From contig JBDWGM010000008.1 in the NCBI GenBank assembly GCA_039975755.1, forward strand, positions 16,084 to 80,083: DNA of 64,000 nucleotides. The letters run 5' to 3'. The notes beneath the pieces were generated by a model. The model had not been told where the DNA came from. It made no database searches and saw only the letters and a list, made by a program, of their open reading frames with translations. The DNA comes from JABSSA01 sp039975755. Its GTDB lineage: Bacteria; Pseudomonadota; Alphaproteobacteria; Rhodobacterales; Rhodobacteraceae. Both the position numbers and the translations under genes were made by a program. Below are positions 1 to 7,269 of the stretch, one piece after another (within the stretch, counting starts at the first letter, position 1; each line of letters opens with the position of its first letter).

Positions 1-461
1 ATTGTGCCCAGCGAACCCGCCGCACAGATTGTTCCGCATGCGAGGTGCTTGTCATAGTTTAGGCGCAGCATTTGCGGCAGAGCAACAAGGCCAAGCAACA
101 CGATTTCGCCGCCGATGATACCTGACATTGCTGCCATGATCATCGCCATAACGGATGTCACGATGGCGATGCCGCCTTTTGTGCGGGACATCCAGACGCT
201 CATCGAGTCGTACATGTCTTTGGCTATGTTACTTCGTTCCAATAACATAGCCATGAATATGAACAGCGGAACCGCCAGCAAGGCGTGTTCGATGGTCAGA
301 TCGTACATCCGTTGTCCGAGGATGAAAAACCCACGGTCACCCAGCTTCCAATAGGCGACAAGCACGCCCAAAAAGCCCGAGGCAAACCCAAGCGGAACAC
401 CAATAGCCAACAGGATAATAATGCCCAAAACGAGCAGAAGTGAAAGTTCTGCGATACCCAA
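1..461 (-). CDS. dctM: TRAP transporter large permease (DctM), 3' end outside window
   Basis: Large membrane subunit of a tripartite ATP-independent periplasmic transporter, which moves an organic acid using an ion gradient. Reading leftward from a TTG at 461 the frame stays open to the window edge and gives a hydrophobic N-terminus (LGIAELSLLLVLGIIILLAIG, then GVPLGFASG) and the typical stretch AMSGIIGGEIVLLG. The TTG directly follows the dctQ stop codon and has GGAGG about eight bases upstream, so a non-ATG start is well supported. An ATG nearby lies in another frame. About 153 of the usual ~430 residues are visible; the rest lies beyond base 1. Confidence 0.9.
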   Translation of the reverse strand, partial: MGIAELSLLLVLGIIILLAIGVPLGFASGFLGVLVAYWKLGDRGFFILGQRMYDLTIEHALLAVPLFIFMAMLLERSNIAKDMYDSMSVWMSRTKGGIAIVTSVMAMIMAAMSGIIGGEIVLLGLVALPQMLRLNYDKHLACGTICAAGSLGT

Positions 462-1097
462 CTACACATCCTCCGGCGGGGCCAAAGGCGCGTCGCGGCG
501 CCAATCGACAATAAGATTGTTAATCGCCTGAATGCTCATCCATACACAGACGATACAAATCAATGGCTTCATGATGGCCGGGATTGGCGGGTTCCAAGCT
601 GAGCCATACAGTTCCCAGGAACTGAACTTGCGCATGGCGTTTTCCCAGTATCCCCAGGACACCGCCCAGCAAAAGGTGCAAACGCAAGCCGTCCCCAACG
701 CGTCCATGACGCGCTGTGCATTGCGGTTGATGATGTCATAAACGATGGTCACCCGGATATGCGTGCGTTGCTGCATCGCATAGAGCCCCGCGACCAGAAA
801 GATCACACCGCCGAGCCAGCGCGACAGTTCTTCGACCCAGATTGTCGGGCGCGCGAACACGTAGCGCATGATGACTTCAAACAGCATAATGCCCATGATG
901 ACTGCGACGACAAACATCAACAGAGATGAAATCCGCAATGTCACATGATCGACAATCGTCAGTGGTGGGCTTTCAGCGCCATGAAGCCCACGCGACAGCA
1001 TGGGCACGAATTTCGGCGCGATGATAAACATCCAAAAGAGCGTTAGCCCCCCGAGGGATGCCACCCAAAGATAGCCAGATGGGTCAAGTGTTGGCAT
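462..1097 (-). CDS. dctQ: TRAP transporter small permease (DctQ)
   Basis: Small membrane subunit of the TRAP transporter, 211 residues, somewhat longer than the usual ~170. The first ~50 residues carry an additional hydrophobic segment. A DctQ core follows, with a membrane segment around residues 57-80 (SSLLMFVVAVIMGIMLFEV), the family pattern RPTIWVEELSRWL, then TM segments around 95-105, 135-150 and 175-195. It lies 55 bases downstream of dctP on the same strand, and its stop touches the start of dctM. The three genes form one P-Q-M operon. Substrate cannot be read from this subunit. Confidence 0.9.
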   Translation of the reverse strand: MPTLDPSGYLWVASLGGLTLFWMFIIAPKFVPMLSRGLHGAESPPLTIVDHVTLRISSLLMFVVAVIMGIMLFEVIMRYVFARPTIWVEELSRWLGGVIFLVAGLYAMQQRTHIRVTIVYDIINRNAQRVMDALGTACVCTFCWAVSWGYWENAMRKFSSWELYGSAWNPPIPAIMKPLICIVCVWMSIQAINNLIVDWRRDAPLAPPEDV

Positions 1098-1152
1098 GAA
1101 TTCGGCTTTCTGATGTGAAATGGAGCGGCGGTGGCCGCCGCTCCACGTTCGA

Positions 1153-2172
1153 TTATTTAGTGATCAGGCCGATTTGCTTCATGAAAGCAATGTGGCTGTC
1201 TACCAAAGAACCAGCTTCTGGTGTCTTCTCACCCCATTCTTCCCACTTACCGCGAGAGAATGTACGGAATGCTTCACGCTGTTCTGCATTCCAGTTGTAC
1301 AGCGTCACACCGTTGGCTTTCGCTTTTTCAGCAGCTTTACCCATTTCAACCTGATGGCTGAGGGTTTCGCGGAACGCCATTTTTTCCATCGCAACTTCGA
1401 AGATTGCTTGGATGTCTGCCGGCAGACCGTCCCAAACGTCTTTGTTGATCGCAAGGTGGTCAGCTGGCATCGAGTGGAAGCCAGGGTATGTTGCGTGCTT
1501 GGCAATGTCATAGAGACCAATTTCAGTGTTGGTCGCGATGTTTGACGCATCCGCACCGTCAATGATTTTGGTTTCAAGCGCAGTAAACACTTCGCCGAAA
1601 TCCATCACGATCGGGCTTGCACCCAATTCCGCGAAGATTTCTGTTTGGATTCCGGGAGGGGAGCGGAATTTCCAGTCTTTGAAGTCTGCGACATCTGCCA
1701 ATGGGCTTGTTGATGACAGTGATTCCTGGCCAGAAATCCACCAACCAACAACGTGCATGCCGTGCTTGTGATACAAAGGCTGAGCCGCTTCTAGGCCGCC
1801 ACCGTAGTAGAACCAAGAGTACATTTCCCAAGGTGTGTCGTAGCCACCAAGGATATCGCCAACGAATTGGAAGGCTGGGTCTTTACCGGTCTGATAGGCA
1901 GCGCCTGTCATGTCGCCATCAAGGATGCCGTTCACAGCCGCATCAAATGTTTCAGTCGCTTTTACCAAAGACGCTGAATAGAACATCTCGACTTCGACGC
2001 GTCCACCGGACATGCGCTCGACGTCATCCATCATGCTTTGAACGTTTTTACCTTTCAGCGATTCGGCGCTGAAGTGCGTCTGAATGCTGAGTTCATAATC
2101 GGCTGCATATACTCCTGTAGCGGCAAGCATAGTTGCGATCACTGACCCGGTTAGCTTTTGATTAAATCTCAT
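1153..2172 (-). CDS. dctP: TRAP transporter substrate-binding protein (DctP family)
   Basis: Periplasmic solute receptor of the TRAP system, 339 residues. The chosen ATG at 2172 begins MRFNQKLTGSVIATML, a Sec signal peptide ending near VYA, and has GGAGG upstream (GGGAGGACCAG-ATG). An upstream in-frame start would add 31 residues of non-signal sequence. The ligand-binding Arg motif KFRSPPG and the DGADASN region typical of TakP/SmoM-like receptors are present. It heads the P-Q-M operon and is divergent from a GntR regulator, which probably controls it. The GlcG-like and dehydrogenase genes across the divergent promoter suggest a hydroxy- or sugar-acid substrate; this is inference. Confidence 0.9.
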   Translation of the reverse strand: MRFNQKLTGSVIATMLAATGVYAADYELSIQTHFSAESLKGKNVQSMMDDVERMSGGRVEVEMFYSASLVKATETFDAAVNGILDGDMTGAAYQTGKDPAFQFVGDILGGYDTPWEMYSWFYYGGGLEAAQPLYHKHGMHVVGWWISGQESLSSTSPLADVADFKDWKFRSPPGIQTEIFAELGASPIVMDFGEVFTALETKIIDGADASNIATNTEIGLYDIAKHATYPGFHSMPADHLAINKDVWDGLPADIQAIFEVAMEKMAFRETLSHQVEMGKAAEKAKANGVTLYNWNAEQREAFRTFSRGKWEEWGEKTPEAGSLVDSHIAFMKQIGLITK

Positions 2173-2223
2173 CTGGTCCTCCCAATGTTTGTAACGCGAT
2201 GTCGATTTGCAGTTTCCTCCCGA

Positions 2224-2249
2224 CATCATATGTTGTATGTTGTATGATG
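2224..2249. promoter_or_regulatory. Candidate GntR-type operator between dctP and gntR
   Basis: A perfect 7-base inverted repeat, CATCATA (2224-2230) and TATGATG (2243-2249), is separated by 12 bases that contain two tandem copies of TTGTATG (2233-2246). It lies in the divergent intergenic region, 52 bases upstream of the dctP start and ~95 upstream of gntR. FadR-group GntR proteins bind short symmetric sites in such positions. The assignment rests on position and symmetry only. Confidence 0.4.
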
Positions 2250-2344
2250 ACTGAACTGAAAGCAACCGACAAATATTTTACTGCCAATCAAGCCATCGTG
2301 TATGAGCGTTTAGAGAGGTGAGGAAATGTGGGAGAGCCTAGATT

Positions 2345-3064
2345 ATGGTAGAATCTGAAGGCCTTGCCTTAGGCAGGCGCCCCAAGCTTGGCGAGCTTGT
2401 TGCGGATCAATTGCGCGAGCGCATTCAAAAAGGTGACTATGCGCCGGGTGCTCAACTTCCGACAGAGAACGCGCTTGTCGACCTATTTGGGGTGAGTCGC
2501 ACAGTCATCCGCGAGGCCATTTCATCCCTGCGAGTCGATGGTCTTGTGACGGCACATCAGGGACGTGGCGTGTTTGTGAGTGAAGATATCAGCAAACAAC
2601 CGTTCCGCTTGTACAGCAAGAACCTGGGTGAGAAAGACCACATAGAACAAGTCATGGAACTGCGCATGTGCGTTGAAGTTTCAAATGCTGAATTGGCCGC
2701 CACCCGCCATAGCGAAACCGACATCGCAAACATCCTTGAGGCGATTGACCAACAACACGCCGCGCACCGTGCCGGAGAGCTGGGGCAGATCGAGGATTTC
2801 AAATTCCACTTGGCTGTCGCGACCGCCACCAAGAATTCGTACATTGTAGATTTCTTGCGATTTCTTGGGCCATACATCATTCCCGCAGATGTCATGAGTG
2901 AGATGGATCAGAACGAACGCCCGATCTATCAGGACAGTTTGCGCGAAGAACATTCGGCCATTGCCGAAGCGATCAAATCCGGCGATCCCGATGCTGCGGG
3001 TGAAGCGATGCGCAATCATCTTCGCCGCGGTTTGAAATTCAACTCAGGAGACACAAGCAGTTGA
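2345..3064 (+). CDS. GntR family regulator, FadR (FCD) subfamily
   Basis: DNA-binding regulator of 239 residues. The N-terminal winged helix-turn-helix (residues ~12-75) shows the GntR signature GDYAPGAQLPTENALVDLFG followed by VSRTVIREAISSL. The all-helical FCD effector domain (residues ~95-225) contains metal-binding-type His residues (FHLAVA, and HSAI/NHLRRG near the end). It is divergent from the TRAP operon and upstream of a GlcG-like protein and a dehydrogenase. It is therefore likely to repress both transcription units until the transported acid or a catabolite appears. The effector is unknown. Confidence 0.92.
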   Translation: MVESEGLALGRRPKLGELVADQLRERIQKGDYAPGAQLPTENALVDLFGVSRTVIREAISSLRVDGLVTAHQGRGVFVSEDISKQPFRLYSKNLGEKDHIEQVMELRMCVEVSNAELAATRHSETDIANILEAIDQQHAAHRAGELGQIEDFKFHLAVATATKNSYIVDFLRFLGPYIIPADVMSEMDQNERPIYQDSLREEHSAIAEAIKSGDPDAAGEAMRNHLRRGLKFNSGDTSS

Positions 3065-3196
3065 TTCGTATGGGTTTGGGGTCTTTGACACGCGCCGCCC
3101 GTCTGGCTGCGCCACGTTCTCAGCGTGAAAAATCTCAACGTGAAAAATGAGGATGATTTTCATCGATATGTTTCGTAACCGATTTGGAAAGACAGA

Positions 3197-3634
3197 ATGC
3201 TGACAGTAAAACGCCTGGATATTTCTGACGCCTATGTGTTGATAGCTGGAGCTCGTGCCAGGGCGAATGAAATCGGGGTGCCTATGTGCATCGCCGTGAC
3301 TGACGAGAGCGGCAATCTGATCGCATTTGAGCGGATGAACGGCGGGAAAACCACCAGCATCGAATATGCAATCGACAAAGGATACGCCGCTGCGGGTGTC
3401 AGAAAAGGCACCGACGTGTTGGGCGCGGTGAGCCATCCAGGCCAGCCCGCCTATGGGCTGTCATCGGGGTTGGGCGGACGTATGGTGGTTGTCGCCGGTG
3501 GCCTTCCGGTGGAATCAAATGGCGAAGTCGTCGGAGCCATTGGAGTCAGTTCAGGATCGCCAGCGCAAGATCTTGACGTTGCACAAGCTGGCCTGCGCGC
3601 TTTCACAGAATCAAACGATAAAACAAAGACTTGA
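3197..3634 (+). CDS. GlcG/HbpS family protein (DUF336)
   Basis: Small protein of 145 residues of the haem-degrading/HbpS-like family, often seen with glycolate, propanediol or hydroxyacid catabolic genes. Family motifs present are VTDESGNLIAFERMNGG, the KGYAAAG helix and GGLPVESNGEVVGAIGVSSG. No signal peptide is evident. It sits between the GntR regulator and the dehydrogenase; the next gene starts 10 bases after its stop, suggesting co-transcription. The upstream gap (3065-3196) contains two copies of CGTGAAAAAT (3124-3133, 3140-3149). Exact biochemical role is not known for most members. Confidence 0.85.
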   Translation: MLTVKRLDISDAYVLIAGARARANEIGVPMCIAVTDESGNLIAFERMNGGKTTSIEYAIDKGYAAAGVRKGTDVLGAVSHPGQPAYGLSSGLGGRMVVVAGGLPVESNGEVVGAIGVSSGSPAQDLDVAQAGLRAFTESNDKTKT

Positions 3635-3644
3635 GGAAACAGAA

Positions 3645-4523
3645 ATGAACAAACCTGTCATCGGCTTCATCGGCCTGGGCCTTATGGGCGGCAAAATGGC
3701 TGAGTGTCTTCAGACCAACGGCTTTGAGCTGAACGTTATGGGGCGCAATAAAGAAGCTGTTGGGGCTGCGACTGCGCGCGGCGCGACTGAGGTGAGCACC
3801 CCCAAAGAGCTTGCCGAAAAGAGTGATATTGTCATGTTGTGTGTGACGACATCCGAAGTGGTCGAAAGCTTGATCTACGGAGATGACGGCGTTTTGGCTG
3901 GCATCAAAGAAGGCGCTGTTGTCATCGATTATGGCACGTCTATTCCGGCCTCGACACAGAAAATCGGCGCGGATTTGGCTGCCAAGGGTGCGGGCATGAT
4001 CGACGCGCCTTTGGGTCGTGGTCCGGCACAAGCCAAAGAAGGCCTGCTGAACATCATGGCGGCGGGCGACAAAGACACGTTTGAAAAGGTGAAGCCGGTT
4101 CTGGATGTCCAAGGCGAGAACGTCTTTTACCTTGGCGCGTTGGGATCTGGGCATGTCACCAAATTGATCAACAACTTTATGGGTATGACAACCGTCTGCA
4201 CCATGAGCCAAGCGTTTGCCGTCGCAAGCCGCGCGGGTGTCGACCCACAACAGCTGTTTGACATCATGTCATCCGGCCCGTCCAATTCGCCCTTCATGCA
4301 ATTTGCCAAGAAATACGCCGTAGACGGTGTGAGCGATTTGGGCTTTTCGATCAGCAACGCCAATAAAGATTTGGGCTATTTCCTGAAAATGGTAGAATCG
4401 TTGGACACGCGTGCGCAGATCGCTGAAGGGACGTCATCGAACCTGCAAGCGGCATTGGACGCGGGCATGGGCGACGGCAACGTGCCGGAAATCTTTGATT
4501 ACTTCCTAAAGCTGCAGAAATAA
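3645..4523 (+). CDS. NAD(P)-dependent 3-hydroxyacid dehydrogenase (GarR/HIBADH family)
   Basis: Cytoplasmic beta-hydroxyacid dehydrogenase, 292 residues, the usual length. Start chosen at 3645 (MNKPVIGFIGLG) because GAGG lies just upstream and the Rossmann glycine motif GFIGLGLMGGKMA begins at once. The substrate loop DAPLGRGPAQAKEG and the catalytic Lys segment GSGHVTKLINNF match tartronate-semialdehyde reductases and 3-hydroxyisobutyrate dehydrogenases. With the TRAP operon and GlcG-like gene it suggests catabolism of a C3-C6 hydroxy or sugar acid. The family alone does not fix the substrate. Confidence 0.88.
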   Translation: MNKPVIGFIGLGLMGGKMAECLQTNGFELNVMGRNKEAVGAATARGATEVSTPKELAEKSDIVMLCVTTSEVVESLIYGDDGVLAGIKEGAVVIDYGTSIPASTQKIGADLAAKGAGMIDAPLGRGPAQAKEGLLNIMAAGDKDTFEKVKPVLDVQGENVFYLGALGSGHVTKLINNFMGMTTVCTMSQAFAVASRAGVDPQQLFDIMSSGPSNSPFMQFAKKYAVDGVSDLGFSISNANKDLGYFLKMVESLDTRAQIAEGTSSNLQAALDAGMGDGNVPEIFDYFLKLQK

Positions 4524-4567
4524 TCCGAACACGAGGCGACGCCCCGTTCAGATCGGTATAGACGTTT

Positions 4568-4596
4568 CCGGCCCCTTGAGTTTCTCTTGGGGCCGG
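4568..4596 (+). terminator. Hairpin terminator after the dehydrogenase gene
   Basis: CCGGCCCC at 4568-4575 pairs with GGGGCCGG at 4589-4596, with an additional GAG/CTC pairing inside. The hairpin is GC-rich and followed within a few bases by GTTTT. It lies ~45 bases after the stop codon at 4523. Confidence 0.65.
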
Positions 4597-4640
4597 ATGT
4601 GTTTTGGGGCGTGGCCTGGCACCGCAGGGCGCATCTTTTG

Positions 4641-4694
4641 TTGACAAACGTTCCGCCCGGTCAATATCATTTGCATGCAAACGTTCATGCAAAA
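4641..4694 (+). promoter_or_regulatory. Candidate promoter with overlapping palindromic operator
   Basis: TTGACA at 4641-4646 and TATCAT at 4665-4670 are spaced 18 bases, a good sigma-70 pair. The perfect palindrome TTTGCATGCAAA (4670-4681) overlaps the -10 end, and a second half site CATGCAAAA follows at 4686-4694. A repressor here would block transcription of the UPF0280/AA_synth genes. The protein that binds is unknown; the MarR regulator at 6822 is one candidate. Confidence 0.5.
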
Positions 4695-4761
4695 TGGCGA
4701 TTTAGGTGACCCACCACATTCCAACTCATTTGGCCTTGATGGCTGACGCTGCGGCTAAGTG

Positions 4762-5619
4762 ATGGACCCAAGCGCAGTTATATTGCCTTGCGGTCAACGT
4801 CTGCATTTGCAGCATGGACCCATCGATCTGATTATCGGTGCGGATGGTGACAGACAGGCCGCGTTTACAGCCGCGACGGATCGATTTTCAAGCGTTTTGC
4901 AAGAGCTCGCGGATGAGCTTTCTGAATTGCGGCTGGCGTTGCGGTCGGATGTGCCAAAACCGCAGGGTCACATCGCGGGGCGTATGGACCATGCCGTGCG
5001 ACCGTTTTGCGAAGATACTTTTGTCACCCGCATGGCTGCCGTTGCAGGCAGCGTGGCGGATACGGTCTTGGAGGCAATGAAGGCCGCGGAGTTGAGCCGC
5101 GCTTATGTGAATAATGGCGGTGATATCGCCGTGCATTTGACCCAAGGGCAGTCGTTTACCCTTGCCATGTCGGGCCATGATGGTCGCGAGTTGGGGCGCA
5201 TCACGATCCAGTATGATGATCCGATCAGAGGCATTGCAACAAGCGGGCGGCACGGACGCAGTCATAGCCTTGGCATTGCTGACAGTGTCACGGTTCTGGC
5301 GCACAACGCGGCAAGCGCGGATGTCGCCGCGACCCTGATTGCAAACGCTGTGGACCTGCCGGGGCATCGCGCGATCACGCGGGTGGCTGCCTCAAAGCTG
5401 GATGAGACCAGTGAACTTGGTGATTTGCCTGTCGTCACTGGTGTCGGCCCATTGAACACGCGCGACGTGTGCCACGCTTTGTCCGTGGGTCGCGCCCGTT
5501 CAGACAGTTACATTCAAAGAAACCTTGTTTCAGGCGCTGCTCTTTTCCTGCAAGATCAGTCTGAAACCACCTGCCCTGCGCAGCTTTCACTTACACAAAG
5601 GACCCCGCACCATGCCTGA
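4762..5619 (+). CDS. UPF0280 family protein (ApbE-like fold)
   Basis: Protein of 285 residues resembling the UPF0280 family, which shares a fold with the flavin transferase ApbE. Recognisable parts are the segment AAVAGSVADTVLEAM (residues ~93-108), YVNNGGDIAVHL (~115-127), the GIATSGRHGRSHSLGIADSVTV segment (~157-178), and AATLIANAVD. Start taken as ATG 4762; a GTG directly before it is possible. It overlaps the next gene by eight bases. UPF0280 genes commonly accompany 6-hydroxynicotinate-reductase-type genes, which fits the enamidase nearby. No reductase is visible here. Confidence 0.8.
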   Translation: MDPSAVILPCGQRLHLQHGPIDLIIGADGDRQAAFTAATDRFSSVLQELADELSELRLALRSDVPKPQGHIAGRMDHAVRPFCEDTFVTRMAAVAGSVADTVLEAMKAAELSRAYVNNGGDIAVHLTQGQSFTLAMSGHDGRELGRITIQYDDPIRGIATSGRHGRSHSLGIADSVTVLAHNAASADVAATLIANAVDLPGHRAITRVAASKLDETSELGDLPVVTGVGPLNTRDVCHALSVGRARSDSYIQRNLVSGAALFLQDQSETTCPAQLSLTQRTPHHA

Positions 5620-6193
5620 CGTCATCTTGCGCAAATCGATCTATTCGATCGAAGAGACCTTTCACGAGGGCGGCCCGAGGCCTGAAAAATCGGTGCGGCG
5701 TGCGGCCGGGTTGGCGATCATCGAAAACCCGTTTGCAGGCCGGTATGAGCCCGACATTCAAGGGTTCATGGAAGATCTCAAACCGCTGGGCTTGAGCATG
5801 GCGGCGCGGTTGATCGACATGCTGGGCGGCGCGGATCAGATCGAAGGGTACGGCAAAGGCGCGATGATTGGTGAGGGCGGAGAATTAGAGCATGGCGCGC
5901 TGTGGCATGCGCCGGGCGGATATGCGATGCGCCAGTTATTGGCGGATTCCAACGCGATCGTGCCATCCACCAAAAAGGTTGCGGGTGTCGGGGGGCGATT
6001 GGATGTTCCGATCACCCATATCAACGCTTCTTATGTGCGCAGCCATTTTGATTCGATGGAGGTCGGGGCCAATGACACGCCGCGTGCCAATGAGATGGTT
6101 CTGGCGCTGGTGATGAGCACGGGCGCGCGCATTCATAATCGTGCGGGTGGATTGGATGCGGCTGACATCATCGGAAAGGATGGCCTGAGATGA
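5612..6193 (+). CDS. Amino acid synthesis (AA_synth, PF06684) family protein, copy 1
   Basis: Cytoplasmic protein of 193 residues. The start MPDVILRKSIYSIEET is chosen since upstream in-frame codons lie inside the UPF0280 gene. Family features are RRAAGLAIIENPFAGRYEPD, GYGKGAMIGEGGELEHGA, and the C-terminal PRANEMVLAL with GLDAADIIGKDGLR. It is clearly paralogous to the next gene, sharing ENPFAG, GELEHA/G, YVRSHFD and PRANE. Its stop overlaps the next start as ATGA. The family was named from an old genetic inference; the true activity is not established. Confidence 0.85.
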   Translation: MPDVILRKSIYSIEETFHEGGPRPEKSVRRAAGLAIIENPFAGRYEPDIQGFMEDLKPLGLSMAARLIDMLGGADQIEGYGKGAMIGEGGELEHGALWHAPGGYAMRQLLADSNAIVPSTKKVAGVGGRLDVPITHINASYVRSHFDSMEVGANDTPRANEMVLALVMSTGARIHNRAGGLDAADIIGKDGLR

Positions 6194-6774
6194 GCGCTAA
6201 GATCAGAAAAATTGCGGTAAACGTGGAAGAAACCCATCGTGAAATCGGGCGCGATATCTCGCCTGCGACCCGTAAGGCGGTTGCTGTTGCGGTGATCGAA
6301 AACCCATTTGCGGGCCAATACCAAGAAGACCTGAGCGCATTGATGGATATCGGCGCAGAGCTTGGTGCGTTGTTGGGCGACAAATGCGTGGCCGCCTTGG
6401 GGATCACGCCGGCACAGGCCGAAAGCTATGGCAAATCGGCGATGGTTGGCGAGAACGGTGAATTGGAACATGCCGCTGCAATCTTGCACCCGAAACTGGG
6501 CGCCCCTTTGCGGGTTGCGGTTGAAAAAGGCGCGGCTTTGGTTGCGTCGTCCAAAAAGATGGGCAGCCCGGGCCAGGTGCTGGACGTGCCGTTGGGCCAC
6601 AAAGACGCGGCCTATGTGCGCAGCCATTTCGACGGGATCGAAGTGCGCCTGAACGATGCCCCCCGCGCGAATGAAATCATGGTGGCCGTCGCCGTGACAG
6701 ACAGCGGACGGCCCCTGCCCCGTGTTGGCGGTTTGACCCATGATGAGGCCGTGGGCGAAGACGGGCTGAGATAG
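6190..6774 (+). CDS. Amino acid synthesis (AA_synth, PF06684) family protein, copy 2
   Basis: Second AA_synth paralogue, 194 residues, starting at the ATGA overlap with copy 1. Shared motifs are AVIENPFAGQYQEDL, SYGKSAMVGENGELEHAA, AYVRSHFDGIEVRLNDAPR and the ending HDEAVGEDGLR. Tandem paralogues joined by overlap suggest a heteromeric complex or a two-subunit enzyme; this is inference. It is the last gene of the unit that starts with UPF0280, and a MarR gene follows 47 bases later. Confidence 0.85.
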   Translation: MSAKIRKIAVNVEETHREIGRDISPATRKAVAVAVIENPFAGQYQEDLSALMDIGAELGALLGDKCVAALGITPAQAESYGKSAMVGENGELEHAAAILHPKLGAPLRVAVEKGAALVASSKKMGSPGQVLDVPLGHKDAAYVRSHFDGIEVRLNDAPRANEIMVAVAVTDSGRPLPRVGGLTHDEAVGEDGLR

Positions 6775-6790
6775 GTTTGGATCATGTTGT

Positions 6791-6819
6791 GCCGTGTCTT
6801 TAAGATATATACACACGGC
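6791..6819 (+). promoter_or_regulatory. Candidate operator in front of the MarR gene
   Basis: GCCGTGT (6791-6797) and ACACGGC (6813-6819) form a perfect 7-base inverted repeat around an AT-rich core containing AAGATATATA, ending two bases before the MarR start codon. The AAGATAT string recurs in the promoter region of the convergent enamidase-like gene (reverse strand, 8476-8482). It could be autoregulatory. No protein binding can be shown from sequence. Confidence 0.35.
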
Positions 6820-6821
6820 AT

Positions 6822-7262
6822 ATGGTGACTGATCCTGTGAATACTGAAACGCTTGACTATGCCCTCGAAGATCAGGTCGGGTTTATGTTGCGTGTCGCCA
6901 GCCAGCGGCATGCAAATATTTTCCAATCCAACATCATTGGAAATCTGACCCCCACCCAATTCAGCACGATTATTCGATTGGCTGAAGTGGGAAAGGTGTC
7001 GCAAAACCATCTGGGGCGCCTCACGGCGATGGATGTGGCCACAATCAAAGGCGTGGTGGATCGGTTGAAAGCCAAGGGTTTGATCGAATCCGAACCTGAT
7101 CTGGTCGACAAACGTAGGTCTGTCATTTCGCTGTCGCCCCAAGGTGAGTCGCTGGTGTCTGACCTGAAACGCGCAGGTCGTCAGATCAGCGCAGAAACCC
7201 TTGCTCCGTTGAATGCAAAAGAACAAAAAACGCTGTTGGGTTTGCTGCGCAAGATTTTGTAA
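6822..7262 (+). CDS. MarR family transcriptional regulator
   Basis: Regulator of 146 residues with a central winged helix-turn-helix: LTPTQFSTIIRLAEVGKVSQ, then NHLGRLTAMDVATIKGVVDRL, and the wing LIESEPDLVDKRRSVISLS. The DxRxxxxxLT-type wing (here DKRRSVISLS) is diagnostic of MarR. No good Shine-Dalgarno is seen before ATG 6822, and GTG at 6825 is possible. It lies between the AA_synth pair and the convergent enamidase-like gene, whose stop is only 8 bases away, so it may control both units in response to an aromatic or heterocyclic ligand. Confidence 0.9.
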   Translation: MVTDPVNTETLDYALEDQVGFMLRVASQRHANIFQSNIIGNLTPTQFSTIIRLAEVGKVSQNHLGRLTAMDVATIKGVVDRLKAKGLIESEPDLVDKRRSVISLSPQGESLVSDLKRAGRQISAETLAPLNAKEQKTLLGLLRKIL

Positions 7263-7269
7263 TGCGCCC

